Part shown: positions 42,501-53,199 of the stretch, piece after piece | How the letters are laid out: every line of letters begins with the position of its first letter | Position numbering within the stretch: the first letter of the stretch is position 1 | NCBI RefSeq assembly: GCF_037975245.1 | Contig: NC_092581.1 | Span: 9,053,303 to 9,117,302 of the forward strand | Reading direction: 5' to 3' | DNA: 64,000 nt | Origin: Apostichopus japonicus | Taxonomy: Eukaryota > Echinodermata > Holothuroidea > Aspidochirotida > Stichopodidae | Program-made: the position numbers and the translations under genes | The notes under the pieces: model-generated | Seen by the model: only the letters and a program-made list of their open reading frames with translations | The model's database searches: none | Told to the model about the DNA's origin: nothing

Positions 42501-45500
42501 AATAGGAAACATGTTTCGCTACATTCAGTCTACTCTCCCTAATTTAAGACGAGAGCGTATGGGGAAATAAAATATCAAAAACCAAACAGAAGCAAAGTAG
42601 TACAGTAAGAGAAAATGATGCATTCAAGCATTGAATATAAATTTACTGTATACAGTAAAAGGGTATGCTGTATGCAAAGTCAGCAGTGTGTGTGTACTGT
42701 AGCTAAATTCAAATATGCATAGCAAAGTCTTTCAATACTCAAAAACTTATGTGGGTATAATATGACCATGAAAATTTATAATTAACTGAAAACTAGTATA
42801 CCACAGAAAAAGATGAAACTATTTCAAATATACACATTAGCAATAAATTAGTTACTGTCATAACTGGAAACTAGCCCTTACACGATAATGCTTAGAGAAA
42901 AACAAACCGTCAAATTCTATGCAACAAACAGTCAACACCAGAATAACGATTTAAGCAAAACTGCTAATTTAAGTGCACACCACAGAACACTTTCAATAGG
43001 AAACATGTTTTGCTACATTCGGTCTACTCTCCTTAATTTTAGACGAGAGCATGTGGGGAAATATATATCGGAAACCAAACAGATGCAACCAACCTTGGAA
43101 ATATAGCAAACACTACCAAGCCCCCTGACAGATATAAAATGATACTGTCATAGTGATACCATGTTTCACTACATTTTTTTATTGCTGGTAGGCTTTATCA
43201 ATTTTGCTAGTCATATCGTTTGGAAATGAAACCTCATCAAAAATAATGCCAGATGTTTTTTTGTGCAATTGACAGGGTTGTTCTGTAGAGACTGTCTGAT
43301 TGAATAACAAAGTTATTATCAGCGTCGTTTGGGTAATAACATATAACATCAATTCTGGCAGTTTTGAAACTGGAAAACCATACAACTATGTGATTTCTCG
43401 CCACATTTCATAATTTATAAGAATATACAGTATAATTTATCATAAATAATGTAACAGACAGACATTGTTATGTTTGAAAATTGCTGAATTCTCACGATCA
43501 ATAATAAAGTTCTTGCACTCAAGTTTCCAGACTCTTTGGACCTCAAACGAACTTTGAGCCTCCAAAGAGAACCAGAGGAGTCTTGTCCTCTATAAAGTAG
43601 GACGTTCATTCAATCTATTGTGTTCATTCAAGTTATTCTGTTTACACCAGCTTTCATACTTTGACCTCTATTGACCTCTATGATAAACAATAGGGCTCTT
43701 GTACTTGGTAGATATGAAATCAATCGATCATGTACCTTTTCAATTATCGTTTGTGAAAGGAAAGGTGTCACTTAAACACACACAATCCATCACCTTTGCA
43801 TAGATTCCTCTTGCCATCAACAGGGAATAAACAAAAACAAGTTATTGAAAATCTAGTCAAAGTAAAAATGATGTATTCAGTCTTCTTTTGTTCCCTTTTA
43901 TCTTTATTTTACACAAACTGATCGGAAAACAATCTTCCCAGTTTTAGGAAACATTATGATAAAGTTAGAATACTCTAGTAGTTTGTACAAGAGAGAGCTT
44001 ATATGAGTGTTCTCTTGTGAATGTAAACTCACCAGCATTCACCGTTCATTCTACCGAGAACATAAGCTGCACCACCTGATGGAGCAATTAAAGAAACACC
44101 AATGAGAGAATGTCGCACATTACTGCAAGGAACTGATCGTTCCCACTTCAAGGAATATTCTAAAAAAACAAAACAGATTCCATGGTGACAGTGGTTAGTA
44201 GAAACAGGATCCAGTGTTCAAACGACTGAAATGTTGAAAACTCGGTGAAAAGTATGAAGGAAGCTGTGACTTTACGACACGAATAAACAAGTCTTGTTTC
44301 CGTTTGAGAATGCAAGGGGGGATCTGACATCACAAGGGGCAATAGAGGGCAATCGCAAGGGGGCATAGAGGGCGCACAGTGTCAAAAGGTTACCAGTTCA
44401 TTCTAGGCACGGTAGAAGGGGGTGCCAAGGTTGTGAGGAGACAGGTAAGCGAGGAACGAAGTAAATTTGTGGTGTCAATGCTCCGGCACTCAGGATCAGA
44501 CGCCCCAATTAAGATATCCCATTAGGGGATGATCCTGAGCCTGCACGGGTGATTAAAATTTGGTGTGATGCACATACCTATCCTTGTCACTTAAACACTG
44601 AATGGCACAAGTCAAAAGGTGGATGCCCTGTGCGGTCTATGCTCTATACGGTCAAGTGAATAAGTTGTGCATTGAGTATAAACATATCGCGAATGCAAGA
44701 AAACGATGCAGGGATTTCCAGCAGACGAATGTTTTCTTTGCGGGATTACTGATTCAGTTGAAGGGAATCTCGCACCTTAGAGGGAACACTGAACTGAAGT
44801 CAAATTCATACGAAAGAAAAGGTTTACTAACTAACATACAATATGTAATAATAAACATGTAATAATTCAAAACATTTCCCCCAAGGCTGATAAATTTATT
44901 ACAGCAACCTTCTCGCGCTGTCCAATATGACCGTACACAAAATTAGTAATGGTGCAACATACTCACAGTCAAATATTTTGTCCAGCCTCTCCACCTCCTT
45001 TTCAAAGGTCTTGTGAGGATTGTGTTGAAGCTCTGGTCTCAGGAAGTTCTTTCTCGAGTAGAACATATCCTAGAGAATGACATGCAGAAAAATGGTTTAC
45101 GGTGCTGTATACATACATTTAATTTTCTTGGAAATGAGTTGAGAAAGGTCAAATTTAAGGCAAAATTTCCAGAGGATCATTATTATGTGAAACATGAAAT
45201 TTCGGTGTAGAAACTTCAGTCAGAATTTTGTAAGAAAAATACAAAAGAGTTTAGTCGAAAATGAATGAAGAAGTGGAAATTTGAAGATACACTAAAACCA
45301 AGTTCCATATGTCCAATCTGGGCCACTGTAGCATCTACAAACCAGAATTCTTCTTTGGGGGAGATCTCCAACCCCTTTCAGTTTTAATGCTCACCCCCAC
45401 ACCCCCCTCCATGTTTTGATGCATTCCTATCATTCTGACTACCTGTCTGAAACAGACCATTGTTTAAAGTGTTGATTATATCAATAGTAAGGGTAATCTA

Positions 45501-48500
45501 AGGGTAATCTAAAAATAGTACATGGAAACCAAAAGTATGAGTACCCGCTAATACGTTGTGTAACATTGACTTTCTGGTGACAGACAATGTGAAAATTATA
45601 TTGAAGAGAAGTACAGTATATATTCCACACTGCAAGTTGAAAACCACATGTCAGTATCTTGCCCCTTACTTGAGATACCGTATGGTTGATTAAATATAAC
45701 TTATTTAGACTGGCTAAACGATCAACTATACCCCAGGAAGTCAGATCATAGTTGGGGGGAGGGGTAAGGGAGGGGTGGGGGTCTATGATGTCATCTCTGC
45801 AAATATTATTAAAAAGCTTTACTCAGGCTGTAACAATCTTCTTGTTGAATTTTCTTTGAAACCTGATACATTTGGGATGTTTGCTTAAGCCATCAATGTT
45901 CTCTGTAAATGCATCATTTTTTCTTGGGTAGAAATTTTCTTTTTCTTTGTGGATGAAATGACTGACAAACTATAATGAAGAACAAGGACAATTTCGACTG
46001 AATTGCCCTGATGACATCATCCACTCTGCCGTTGCCAGGTGCATTAACAAAATATCACAAAATTTGAAATCTCATATCGTTGTGAGATATGACAGAAGGA
46101 TCAAGCTAAATTGAGCCTTAAAAAAAAGGGATTCACTTAAAACCAATCACTAAATTGATGAATAAATTGATGAAATGGTTTGGTTCTGAAGAAAGAAAAT
46201 GAGCCATGTTGAAGTGTAAAATAAAGATGATGTATTTACCTCAACTTCATAATTACAGTGTTCCTTGGCAAGCCGAAATAGTTCCTGAAGAGCTTCAAGC
46301 AATAGTGTTGTTCCGCAAGTTTTCAGGATAAAACGGGTCTTGCTCACAAACATACTACTCTCACTAGGAACAAAGAAATTAGTGAATTATTGAAACAGCA
46401 CTTGTGAACAAAAGCACCATAAGCAGTCAACATATCTGGGTACAAAGGTAACTCTTAAGGGGTGTAACACCAATGAAATTTCTGGGGTGAGACACTAAAG
46501 TAATTTCAGTCTCAGATAGTTTCATTATCTATGAAATTCCAGGCTTGAAATGGATGTATTCAATTTTGTTTTTTAAAACATATTCAACAGTTTCCTACAA
46601 TATGTCATGGACAAATTGGGTACCAAACCCTGAATGATACCATTAAAAGTTCAAGTTATTCAGTTCATTTCGTTTATTGCAACACACCAAACTAAAAATA
46701 GATAAAACTAGAGCACCAATGGTGCAGAAGCTCATACCTTTTCGAGCTTAAAAATGTAGGGCCCACAAAACTTTATGGCCCACCAAATTTCAGGCCATTT
46801 TTCAGATTCCACCAATTTTGGGCCCATGAGGGATACCCCCCACCCCCTCCGTTAGCAGAATCCTGGCCACACCACTGGCTATAATTCCTATTTTCCCCCT
46901 TTAAATCCTATTTTACCCACTCTCTCAAACAATACCACTGGCCTACCCTATTAAACTTTCTCCCCTCTACCTGAGCAGACCTGAAGCACTCGTTGCCAAA
47001 ATTTTGGCTGGCTGCCTACATACCTCAGGCTCAAAGACTTCTAAGAATCGGCAAGTGCTGATTGGCTATAGGGCTCTCACGCTTACAGTTCAACAGTTAA
47101 TAACAACTCCCAGTCCTGCTTTAATTCCACTAACAGCCTCTGCAGAGCTTAACCACAAATGTAAACAAACACTGCAGAGACTGGGAGACAAATTAAAGGA
47201 GCTTTGGCAAAAGGTGAAGACTCAGATTTTTTTAAACAATGGGGATTAATTGTAATTAATTAACTTTTGACCCAAAATTATTAGGCATCACCTTATTCAT
47301 ACACAATCCAACAATCATCAGTTCAACTTTGAATATGATCCATCAAAATCTTGAGGAGATTGAGATATTTGAAAATATTACAAAGAATGACCCCCGATGA
47401 CCCCCGAAATGACATTTGACCTCAATTTTCCGAACACCCCTCGTAACTCTCATCCCGAGGAACGTTGTGACCAAGTTTCATTATAACTGGCCATACACTG
47501 TACGAACAGGAGCAATTTGAAAATATAGGGCCGCGGCCCGGGCCACAAAAGACCCCTAGTTGATCTTTGATCTCAAATTCATGAACACCCTGAAGGTAAA
47601 ACTTCCATAGTACTATCATGACAAACCCTCAACATTGTACCATGGAATCTGTAGGAGAAGAAGCATTTTGCGTATTTCCACAAAATGGCCCATTACGGCC
47701 CACAGGTGACCTTTGACCCCAAATTTCGGACAATCTCTGATGGCCCTATACCCAATGGTCCTTGTGTCCAAGTTTCATGAAATTCCATCAAACATTGTGC
47801 GAGTGGGAGCAGTTTTACCAATTGTTGACGGATAGAGTGATAGAGTGATAGAATGATAGAGTGATAGAGTGATAGACGCCGCACTGTAACAATAGCTCAC
47901 ACCAGCATGCTGGTATGAGCTAAAAAATTGTAATTCCGACAAGTTTTTTTTATCAAAATAAAATAAAACTGTTTGCAAACTGTTTATCCACTAGAGAGCC
48001 TGTGTAGGAGGATGTGTAAAAGTAAGTTGGCCTGATGTTTTGATCCTAGCAGGATCTTCTTCAAAGACTAAATGACAGGTAACAGTAACAGAAGGGACAA
48101 AAACACGCACAAAATACAGACAGGTTAATGAGCATGGTGAACACAAATAGACGGATGAAAGGGGATTAGTAGACAAGGGATGGAGAGAAGAATAAAAAGA
48201 AACCAACAGGGGAAGAGGAGAGGTAGGAGATAACAGTGGAGGGACAACTGTTTATCTCCTACCTCTCCTCTTCCAACTGTCAGGCCAACTTACTTTTACA
48301 CAAGTTTTTTTATCGTAATTTCAAAAATCTTTCTGTAAAGAGTCACAATTTACACGATGGTTAGCAACCAAGGTTCAATTGCTCCATTGCACCAAAAAAG
48401 TTTCTATAAACTTTGCTGTTTTTGGCAAGACTTCTTAAATATATACTTTAATTACTAGACATGTTAGAGCAAGGATACACTGAGTGGTGTTCATCATTAA

Positions 48501-51500
48501 TTATAAAATTTTCTTACTTACAGTACTGTACTGAACTGATGAACCCAGTACATGTTGTAGAAACCACTTTGGGCATTTACAATAAAATCCTAATGGAGTA
48601 AGTACTGGAAGTCCAATGGAGCAATGTCGATTGTTTGTGTTATCATTTTGCAATATAAAAATAAGTTAAATCCGTAGGAATTAATGACTGAAAATTTGCT
48701 TCAGTACCTGAGTATGTAAGCCGTTTGGTGCTCGTCTTTCAACACGCTCACTATTTCACATTTCACCAACGTCATTAGTTTCTTCAGCTCCTCACTGTTG
48801 AAAATAAAAAAATGATGGTTTTGTCTGGTTAAATCTCACAAATAATTGGAAAGTAGTCCTCATCCTGTCTGCATCCTTTTCCAGCATTGTCAGCCTAGAG
48901 CTGTCATCTGTAGCCTTTTATTTACTGCACATGCTATATTATAATTTCGTAAAACACTAGCAATACTACTAAGACCACAATTGTTCTGATACAGGACAGC
49001 TGTCCACACCTTTAGAAACTGTCTTTGTCCTTCTCCAGTTTATTCCCTACCCCCTTCCCTTAATCCTCTCTTTGTCCCTCCACTGTTTATCTCCTACCTC
49101 TCCTCTTCCCCTGTTGGTTTCTTTCTTTCTTCTCTCCATCCCGTGTCTACTAATCCCCTACATCTATCTCTTTGTGTTCACCATGCTCATTAACCTGTCT
49201 GTATTCTGTGCGTGTTTTTGTCCCTTATGTTACTGTTACTTGTTATTTAGCCTTTGAAGAAGATCCTGCTAGGATCAAAACATCAGGCCAACTTACTTTT
49301 ACACATTCTCCTACACAGGCTCTCTAGCAGATAAGCAGTTTGCTAACAGTTTTATTGTATTGTGATAATAGTGAACTTATATATATTGTAACTTCACGAT
49401 ACTAAGACCACAATTGTTCTGATACATGAGAGCTGTAATGACAATCTCTCTGATGTTGCCCTGTCTGTAGTTTAGTTCTATCCTTCTTCAACTACATAAT
49501 TTAATTGAGGGTTTGATCAGATTCTGACAGACATTGATGGATTTATACTTACAAGTAGATGTCGGGAGTCAGACTGCTTGAAGCAAGTAAAAATTTCCCT
49601 AACCACCCCCTGGTGCAGAACTTGACTGTATAAGTCTGGTATATAATATTTCACAAAAGTGTCTCAAAAATACAAATATGATGTTTCCTTGTGTCACTGT
49701 GGCAATTTTGGCCATTTTCATTACGGTTTTGATTTCTGAAATTTCTATTGAAAAAATTGAAAAAGTGGTTACAATTTCACTTTGTAACCTCTGTTGACCT
49801 TTGACCTTAACCAACTTCAACAGGGTCCGTTCTTATAATTACCATGGTTGGGGGATCCACATACCCCGTTTGAAGTCATCCAGTCATCCCTTTCCGAGTT
49901 AAGTTACTGTGTACAATATTATCAGACTTTGCATTTTGAATAGCACTTTGCTATCGGATAATACTGTAGACTAATTATTCTGTCTTGCCGTAATGACAAG
50001 AAGGCCTAACATTACGATTATGTGTATGTGTTCACATATATACACAGTAAGTGTACAGAGGATGCAAAGTAAGGCTTGCAAATTATTGATAAAAGGAACT
50101 TTTAGCAACAAATCAAATCAACAGAAAGCCCTGTTGACTATTTGAAGGAAACATATCTCTTTAATATACAGTAGATGTATTTTATAATAGCTTTCTAACA
50201 CTGTGTCCCAAATTGCAGCTGATTTAACAGTATTTGTTTGTTGGTTAAACAATCACCGCCGCCAAGCTTGTTCTTGTTCTTTTGAAGAGTAAAAATCATT
50301 TATTGAAATAGTTTTAATTTTTTTTATGCAGACATGTCCTTTTTTCCATTATCTGTGAGTGTGGTGTGGTGTTGTGTGTTTCCTTTGTATAAAAAAAAAA
50401 TCCTGCACCTGTCAGACACAAGCGGTTTGAAGACTTTGGAACCCTGGCTAAAAGGTTTGTTTTTCTTCATAATTATTACTCATTTTTCTAAATGAAAGAA
50501 CAAAGTATTTTCACTGAAATCAATATCAATTTGTAACTGATATATATTTCAACAAAGAAAATCCCAGGCAATATAAATTTGTAACTGATCTACAGTATTT
50601 CAACAAAGAAAATCCTAGCCAATGCACTCAATGAGGGGAACAGTTGAAGGAGAAAATAAGGAACCACATTAATTCCAGCCACAAGTACAGTAGCTTTGTG
50701 ATGTCATATTAGACTGACTTTCAAGTCCTCTTCCATACATGTGAAGGAACATGAAAAAAGAGAGATTTGATTGGCGCATGATCTGTTGGGCGGGGCTTGC
50801 AAATTTTGATTGAAGTTTGTAAAATCTACAAGTGTTTCGTTACAAAATCTGTGGAATTTCATTCAGCTTAAAACTTTTAAAGACAGATAACTCAATAAAA
50901 ATAATGAATATTGATATGAAAATTACATAGAACGGTGTCATTTTCACTGAACTTTTAGTGCGGTTAGCTGGAAAGGTTGAAGTTTAAATTTAGCAAACAT
51001 GTACATGTACTGAGACTTAAAATTAAATTCATATACCATGAGTAAGACATGTACCAGTACATATGTATCAGCTTCTTAAAAAGGCAATTCTGTTTAAACT
51101 ATGAAATAAACTAGGCATGTAAGCATGTGGAGATCTACCGTATACATATTAACAATATAACTTTGAGATGATGTCATGCCTACAGCTACAGTACTCATTA
51201 AATATGCACCTTATCAGCACAGGAACAAGTCTTCTTGAACACAATATAGGTGTTCCACATGCAAAGTTTAAGATCTGTTCAAGCTTCCCTTCTTGAGATT
51301 TAGGACTAACAAGGTTTTTTGCAAAATTTGAAACCCTGCTGACCTCAAATGACCTTTGACCTCTACCACAATAGGCTACTTCTACTTACTATAATGCATC
51401 CACATACTATGAAAAATAATCATGCTACCTAACTTGAGATATCGTGTTTACAAGGTTTTCAGTTTTTGACCTCTGGTAACCTCAGATGATCTTTGACTTC

Positions 51501-52085
51501 CACAACAAAAAACAATATGGTTATTCCTCTCAATATGACACATCTACACACTAAATTATGAAAAGTATCCATGATTTCTATCTTGAGATATCGTATTTAC
51601 AAATTGGGCGTCACACACATACAGTACACACATATGTATACAAACACACTGCATCATGACTGCATTGGTTACGATTCTCATCGAAACCACAAACCTGTAT
51701 TTTTCTTTAATGACTACTGTACACACATACTGTACATGCATACGTACAGTGCTGTGTTTCCTACATTCATGCATACATGTAGTAAATGTGTTACTAGGAT
51801 CACCATATAAAGCAATAACGCAGAAATGGGAAACAGAAAAAGACATCTATATACATCGTACGTTACAGCACCTTACCCTTGCATTTAATAAATTTGACAA
51901 TCTTCTTAACTTAAACTACTGTATATACTGTACCTGGGAATAGATCTCAAATCAGACGCTCCCCCGCCGTCACCTTTCTCCCCTCTCTCGATAGGACGAA
52001 ACCAAACCTCCAGGAGCTTCTCCGTCCCTTCATAGTGACTGAGTTGTTCGTCTTCACTCATGATGTCCACAGTGCCATTTAACAT
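36407..52085 (-). CDS. AMD1: S-adenosylmethionine decarboxylase proenzyme (complete, 11 coding exons)
   Basis: Cytosolic pyruvoyl enzyme that decarboxylates S-adenosylmethionine, giving the aminopropyl donor for spermidine and spermine. Exons joined from the sequence total 1029 nt, 342 residues plus TGA (human AMD1 has 334). Landmarks: [11 protein letters not shown] near the N-terminus (residues 19-29); the self-cleavage site [10 protein letters not shown] with Glu81 and Ser82 (human Glu67/Ser68; Ser becomes the pyruvoyl group); Cys96 in KTCGTTLL (human Cys82); [15 protein letters not shown] ending at Glu189 (human Glu178, putrescine site); Ser240 in KPCGYSMNG (human Ser229); His254 in VTIHVTP (human His243); FETFKPG-like [14 protein letters not shown]. 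All catalytic residues are kept, so the gene looks functional. A second Met at residue 9 is an equally good start. Ten introns: nine GT-AG and intron 6 AT-AC. Confidence 0.96.
37144..37224 (-). CDS. AMD1: AMD1 coding exon 10
   Basis: Acceptor TTTTACAG, donor GTTAGTG. Encodes [20 protein letters not shown] then MTLFANE, phase 0 at both ends. Confidence 0.95.
38036..38110 (-). CDS. AMD1: AMD1 coding exon 9 (catalytic His)
   Basis: Acceptor TCTATGCAG, donor GTACAAC. Encodes [19 protein letters not shown] then ETNVEK; His254 corresponds to human His243. Phase 0 at both ends. Confidence 0.95.
39307..39399 (-). CDS. AMD1: AMD1 coding exon 8 (catalytic Ser)
   Basis: Acceptor ACATATTATAG, donor GTATGT. 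Encodes [18 protein letters not shown] then [13 protein letters not shown]; Ser240 corresponds to human Ser229. Phase 0 at both ends. Confidence 0.95.
39785..39865 (-). CDS. AMD1: AMD1 coding exon 7
   Basis: Starts ATT after an AC-ending intron (CTCATAC), ends at donor GTGATAAC. Encodes [20 protein letters not shown] then KGSDVTK. Phase 0 at both ends. Confidence 0.93.
39866..41577 (-). other. AMD1: AMD1 intron 6, U12-type AT-AC
   Basis: 5' end ATATCCTGAT (7 of 8 matches to ATATCCTT), branch motif TTCCTTGAC at 39884-39876 (perfect TTCCTTRAC), branch A 11 nt from the end, and 3' end CATAC. All four U12 hallmarks are met. 1712 nt, with a tRNA-derived SINE inside. Confidence 0.92.
40690..40948 (-). 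repeat. tRNA-derived SINE
   Basis: Minus strand opens GGTGCTGTGGCCAAGTGGAT: box A TGGCCAAGTGG at 40941-40931, and box B GGGTTTGATCGCC around 40880-40868, spaced as in a tRNA with a variable arm. Past the tRNA-like head follows AAAGTGGGTTTTTCATCC and a tail region with GCCCTTGTGGGCTTCC. It is not an intact tRNA gene, since box B deviates and no acceptor stem closes. Confidence 0.7.
41578..41635 (-). CDS. AMD1: AMD1 coding exon 6
   Basis: Acceptor TTTTGACAG completes the Trp codon. Encodes (W)[19 protein letters not shown] and stops at GAG followed by ATATCCTGAT, a U12-type 5' splice site. Reading on without splicing meets a TGA two codons later. Confidence 0.93.
42485..43095. repeat. Duplicated block in AMD1 intron 5
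   Basis: 42608-42992 is about 90 percent identical, by eye, to 52127-52514, directly upstream of AMD1 coding exon 1, same orientation. It is bracketed by two direct copies of a roughly 105-bp unit (42485-42595 and 42987-43095, sharing CACTTTCAATAGGAAACATG). TTTACTGTATACAGTAAA at 42642-42659 is a perfect palindrome. Confidence 0.8.
44033..44075 (-). CDS. AMD1: AMD1 coding exon 5
   Basis: 43-nt micro-exon: acceptor CTCCATCAG, donor GTGAGT. Encodes (C)[14 protein letters not shown], with codons split at both ends (phase 1 in, phase 2 out). Confidence 0.9.
44485..44545. repeat. Strong stem-loop in AMD1 intron 4
   Basis: CTCAGGATCA and TGATCCTGAG pair over 10 bp, with an inner CCCCAAT and ATTAGGGG pairing. 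No flanking duplication was seen, so mobile or regulatory origin is open. Confidence 0.5.
44967..45069 (-). CDS. AMD1: AMD1 coding exon 4
   Basis: Acceptor ATTCTCTAG, donor GTGAGT. Encodes [19 protein letters not shown] then [15 protein letters not shown], phase 0 in, 1 out. Confidence 0.93.
46240..46363 (-). CDS. AMD1: AMD1 coding exon 3 (proenzyme cleavage site)
   Basis: Acceptor GTTCCTAG, donor GTAAATAC. Encodes [19 protein letters not shown] then [16 protein letters not shown] and CNYEVE. Glu81-Ser82 is the self-processing bond; Cys96 the catalytic Cys. Confidence 0.96.
47340..47925 (+). repeat. Dispersed repeat ending in an 8-bp minisatellite and hairpin
   Basis: Two diverged half-units with TTTGACCTCAA/TTTGACCCCAAATTT, CCAAGTTTCAT and GGAGCAgTTT phrases (47400-47530 and 47700-47820). 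Then about 5.75 copies of GATAGAGT (47831-47876), then TAGCTCACACCAGCATG paired with CTGGTATGAGCTA (47893-47923). It lies in AMD1 intron 2. A TGACCTTTGACCC DR1-like site is at 47707-47719. Confidence 0.65.
48011..48302. repeat. Fold-back repeat with inverted ends and inner 27-bp hairpin
   Basis: Ends TGTAAAAGTAAGTTGGCC and its inverted partner GGCCAACTTACTTTTACA are perfect over 23 bp. Near the right end GGAAGAGGAGAGGTAGGAG and CTCCTACCTCTCCTCTTCC form a long stem (48211-48273). A simple inverted relative lies at 49060-49330. It lies in AMD1 intron 2. Confidence 0.7.
48708..48794 (-). CDS. AMD1: AMD1 coding exon 2
   Basis: Acceptor TTTTCAACAG, donor GTACTGAAG. Encodes (S)[18 protein letters not shown] then [10 protein letters not shown], phase 2 at both ends. 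Confidence 0.93.
49060..49330 (+). repeat. Relative of the fold-back repeat, single arm
   Basis: Shares TTTGAAGAAGATCCTGCT, AGGATCAAAACATCAGGCC and TGTTTATCTCCTACCTCTCC with 48011-48302 in opposite orientation. GATCCTGCTAGGATC is a tight stem-loop within it. It lies in AMD1 intron 1. Confidence 0.65.
51230..51740 (-). repeat. Inverted copy of the DR1-bearing tandem repeat
   Basis: Reverse complement of phrases at 16.9-17.5 kb: CTTGAGATATCGTgTTTACAA, GGGCGTCACA, CAAGCTTCCCTTCTTGAGAT. TGACCTTTGACCT at 51350-51362 is a perfect DR1. It lies in AMD1 intron 1. Confidence 0.7.
51934..52085 (-). CDS. AMD1: AMD1 coding exon 1
   Basis: Encodes [38 protein letters not shown] and [12 protein letters not shown], donor GTACAGTAT, phase 2. 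An in-frame TAG lies three codons before the first ATG (52094-52092). CATTTTTCTCTTATGTCACAG ending at 52127 looks like a splice acceptor, so an upstream noncoding exon is likely. Confidence 0.92.
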
Positions 52086-52126
52086 GTCTACCTAACTCGA
52101 CAGAGGTATGAGTTGTCTGTGACATA

Positions 52127-52514
52127 AGAGAAAAATGATGCATTCACGCATGGAATATAATTTTACTGCAAACAGTAGAAAGGATATGCTGTATGCAAAG
52201 TCAGCAGTGTGTGTGTACTGCAGTTAAATTCAAATATGCATAGCAAAGTTTTTCAAAACTCAGAAACTTATGTGGGTATAATATGACCATGAAAATTTAT
52301 AATTAACTTAAAACTAGTATACCACGGAAGAGATGAAACTATTTCAAATATTTACATCAGAAATTAATTAGTTACTGTAACAGTATAACTGGAAACTAGT
52401 TATTACACGATAATGCTTTAGAGAAAACCAAACCGTCAAATGCTATCCACCAAACAGTCAACACCAGAATAACGATTTAAGAAAAACTGCTAATTTAAGT
52501 GCACACCACAGAAC
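52127..52514 (-). promoter_or_regulatory. AMD1 upstream segment duplicated in intron 5
   Basis: Direct duplicate of 42608-42992. Its edge coincides with the probable splice acceptor in front of coding exon 1. It may be an interspersed repeat rather than AMD1 regulatory DNA; no TATA or initiator was recognised. Confidence 0.45.
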
Positions 52515-53199
52515 AGTGTACTGGTAGTTAACAGCAAACAAAGCACGACTACAGTACATTTATGCTTTGTGAACTAAATTCTACTGGAATGTAGATAATG
52601 AGACCTAATGGCAAATACAATTCTGCAATGCATATCAGATAATTACATGTTTCAGTGCTCAATAAAAATTGATGAAGTACTAGCACTTTAAAGCAATTGA
52701 TATCCACTAAGTTTATTGTACAATACTGTACGAGTACATTACACACAGTGGGTAGAAAGACAGAACATGAGAGACAGACAGAGTGAGAAAGAGAGGTGGA
52801 GAGAGGCGGAGAGAGAGAAATCATCATCACAGTGCTCAGAGGAAATATAAATCTAAGCAGATAACCAATTTGTGTTCAATGAGTCCAACAATATGTCTGA
52901 TATACAGTATCTCTAGGCTTAGAAGAACTCAAGTGACAGATTACATAAAATGTAGTCTGACAATCCGTTTCACAAACAAAACCAGAGTAAGAGTCCTAGC
53001 ACTTACTGTACTTGCCACATAACGGAACCTTAAATTTATGCGCATTTAGTTAAATCCCCAATTTGTGCTGGATACACATCATGGGCACACTCCTGAAGAT
53101 GTGTGTGTTTTATCTCCTTTACTTATAATTATATCAATTATCAGTATTAAAGTCCATTGAGTTTAAATGTATATATTGATTACTGTTGGCAATGGCAGG

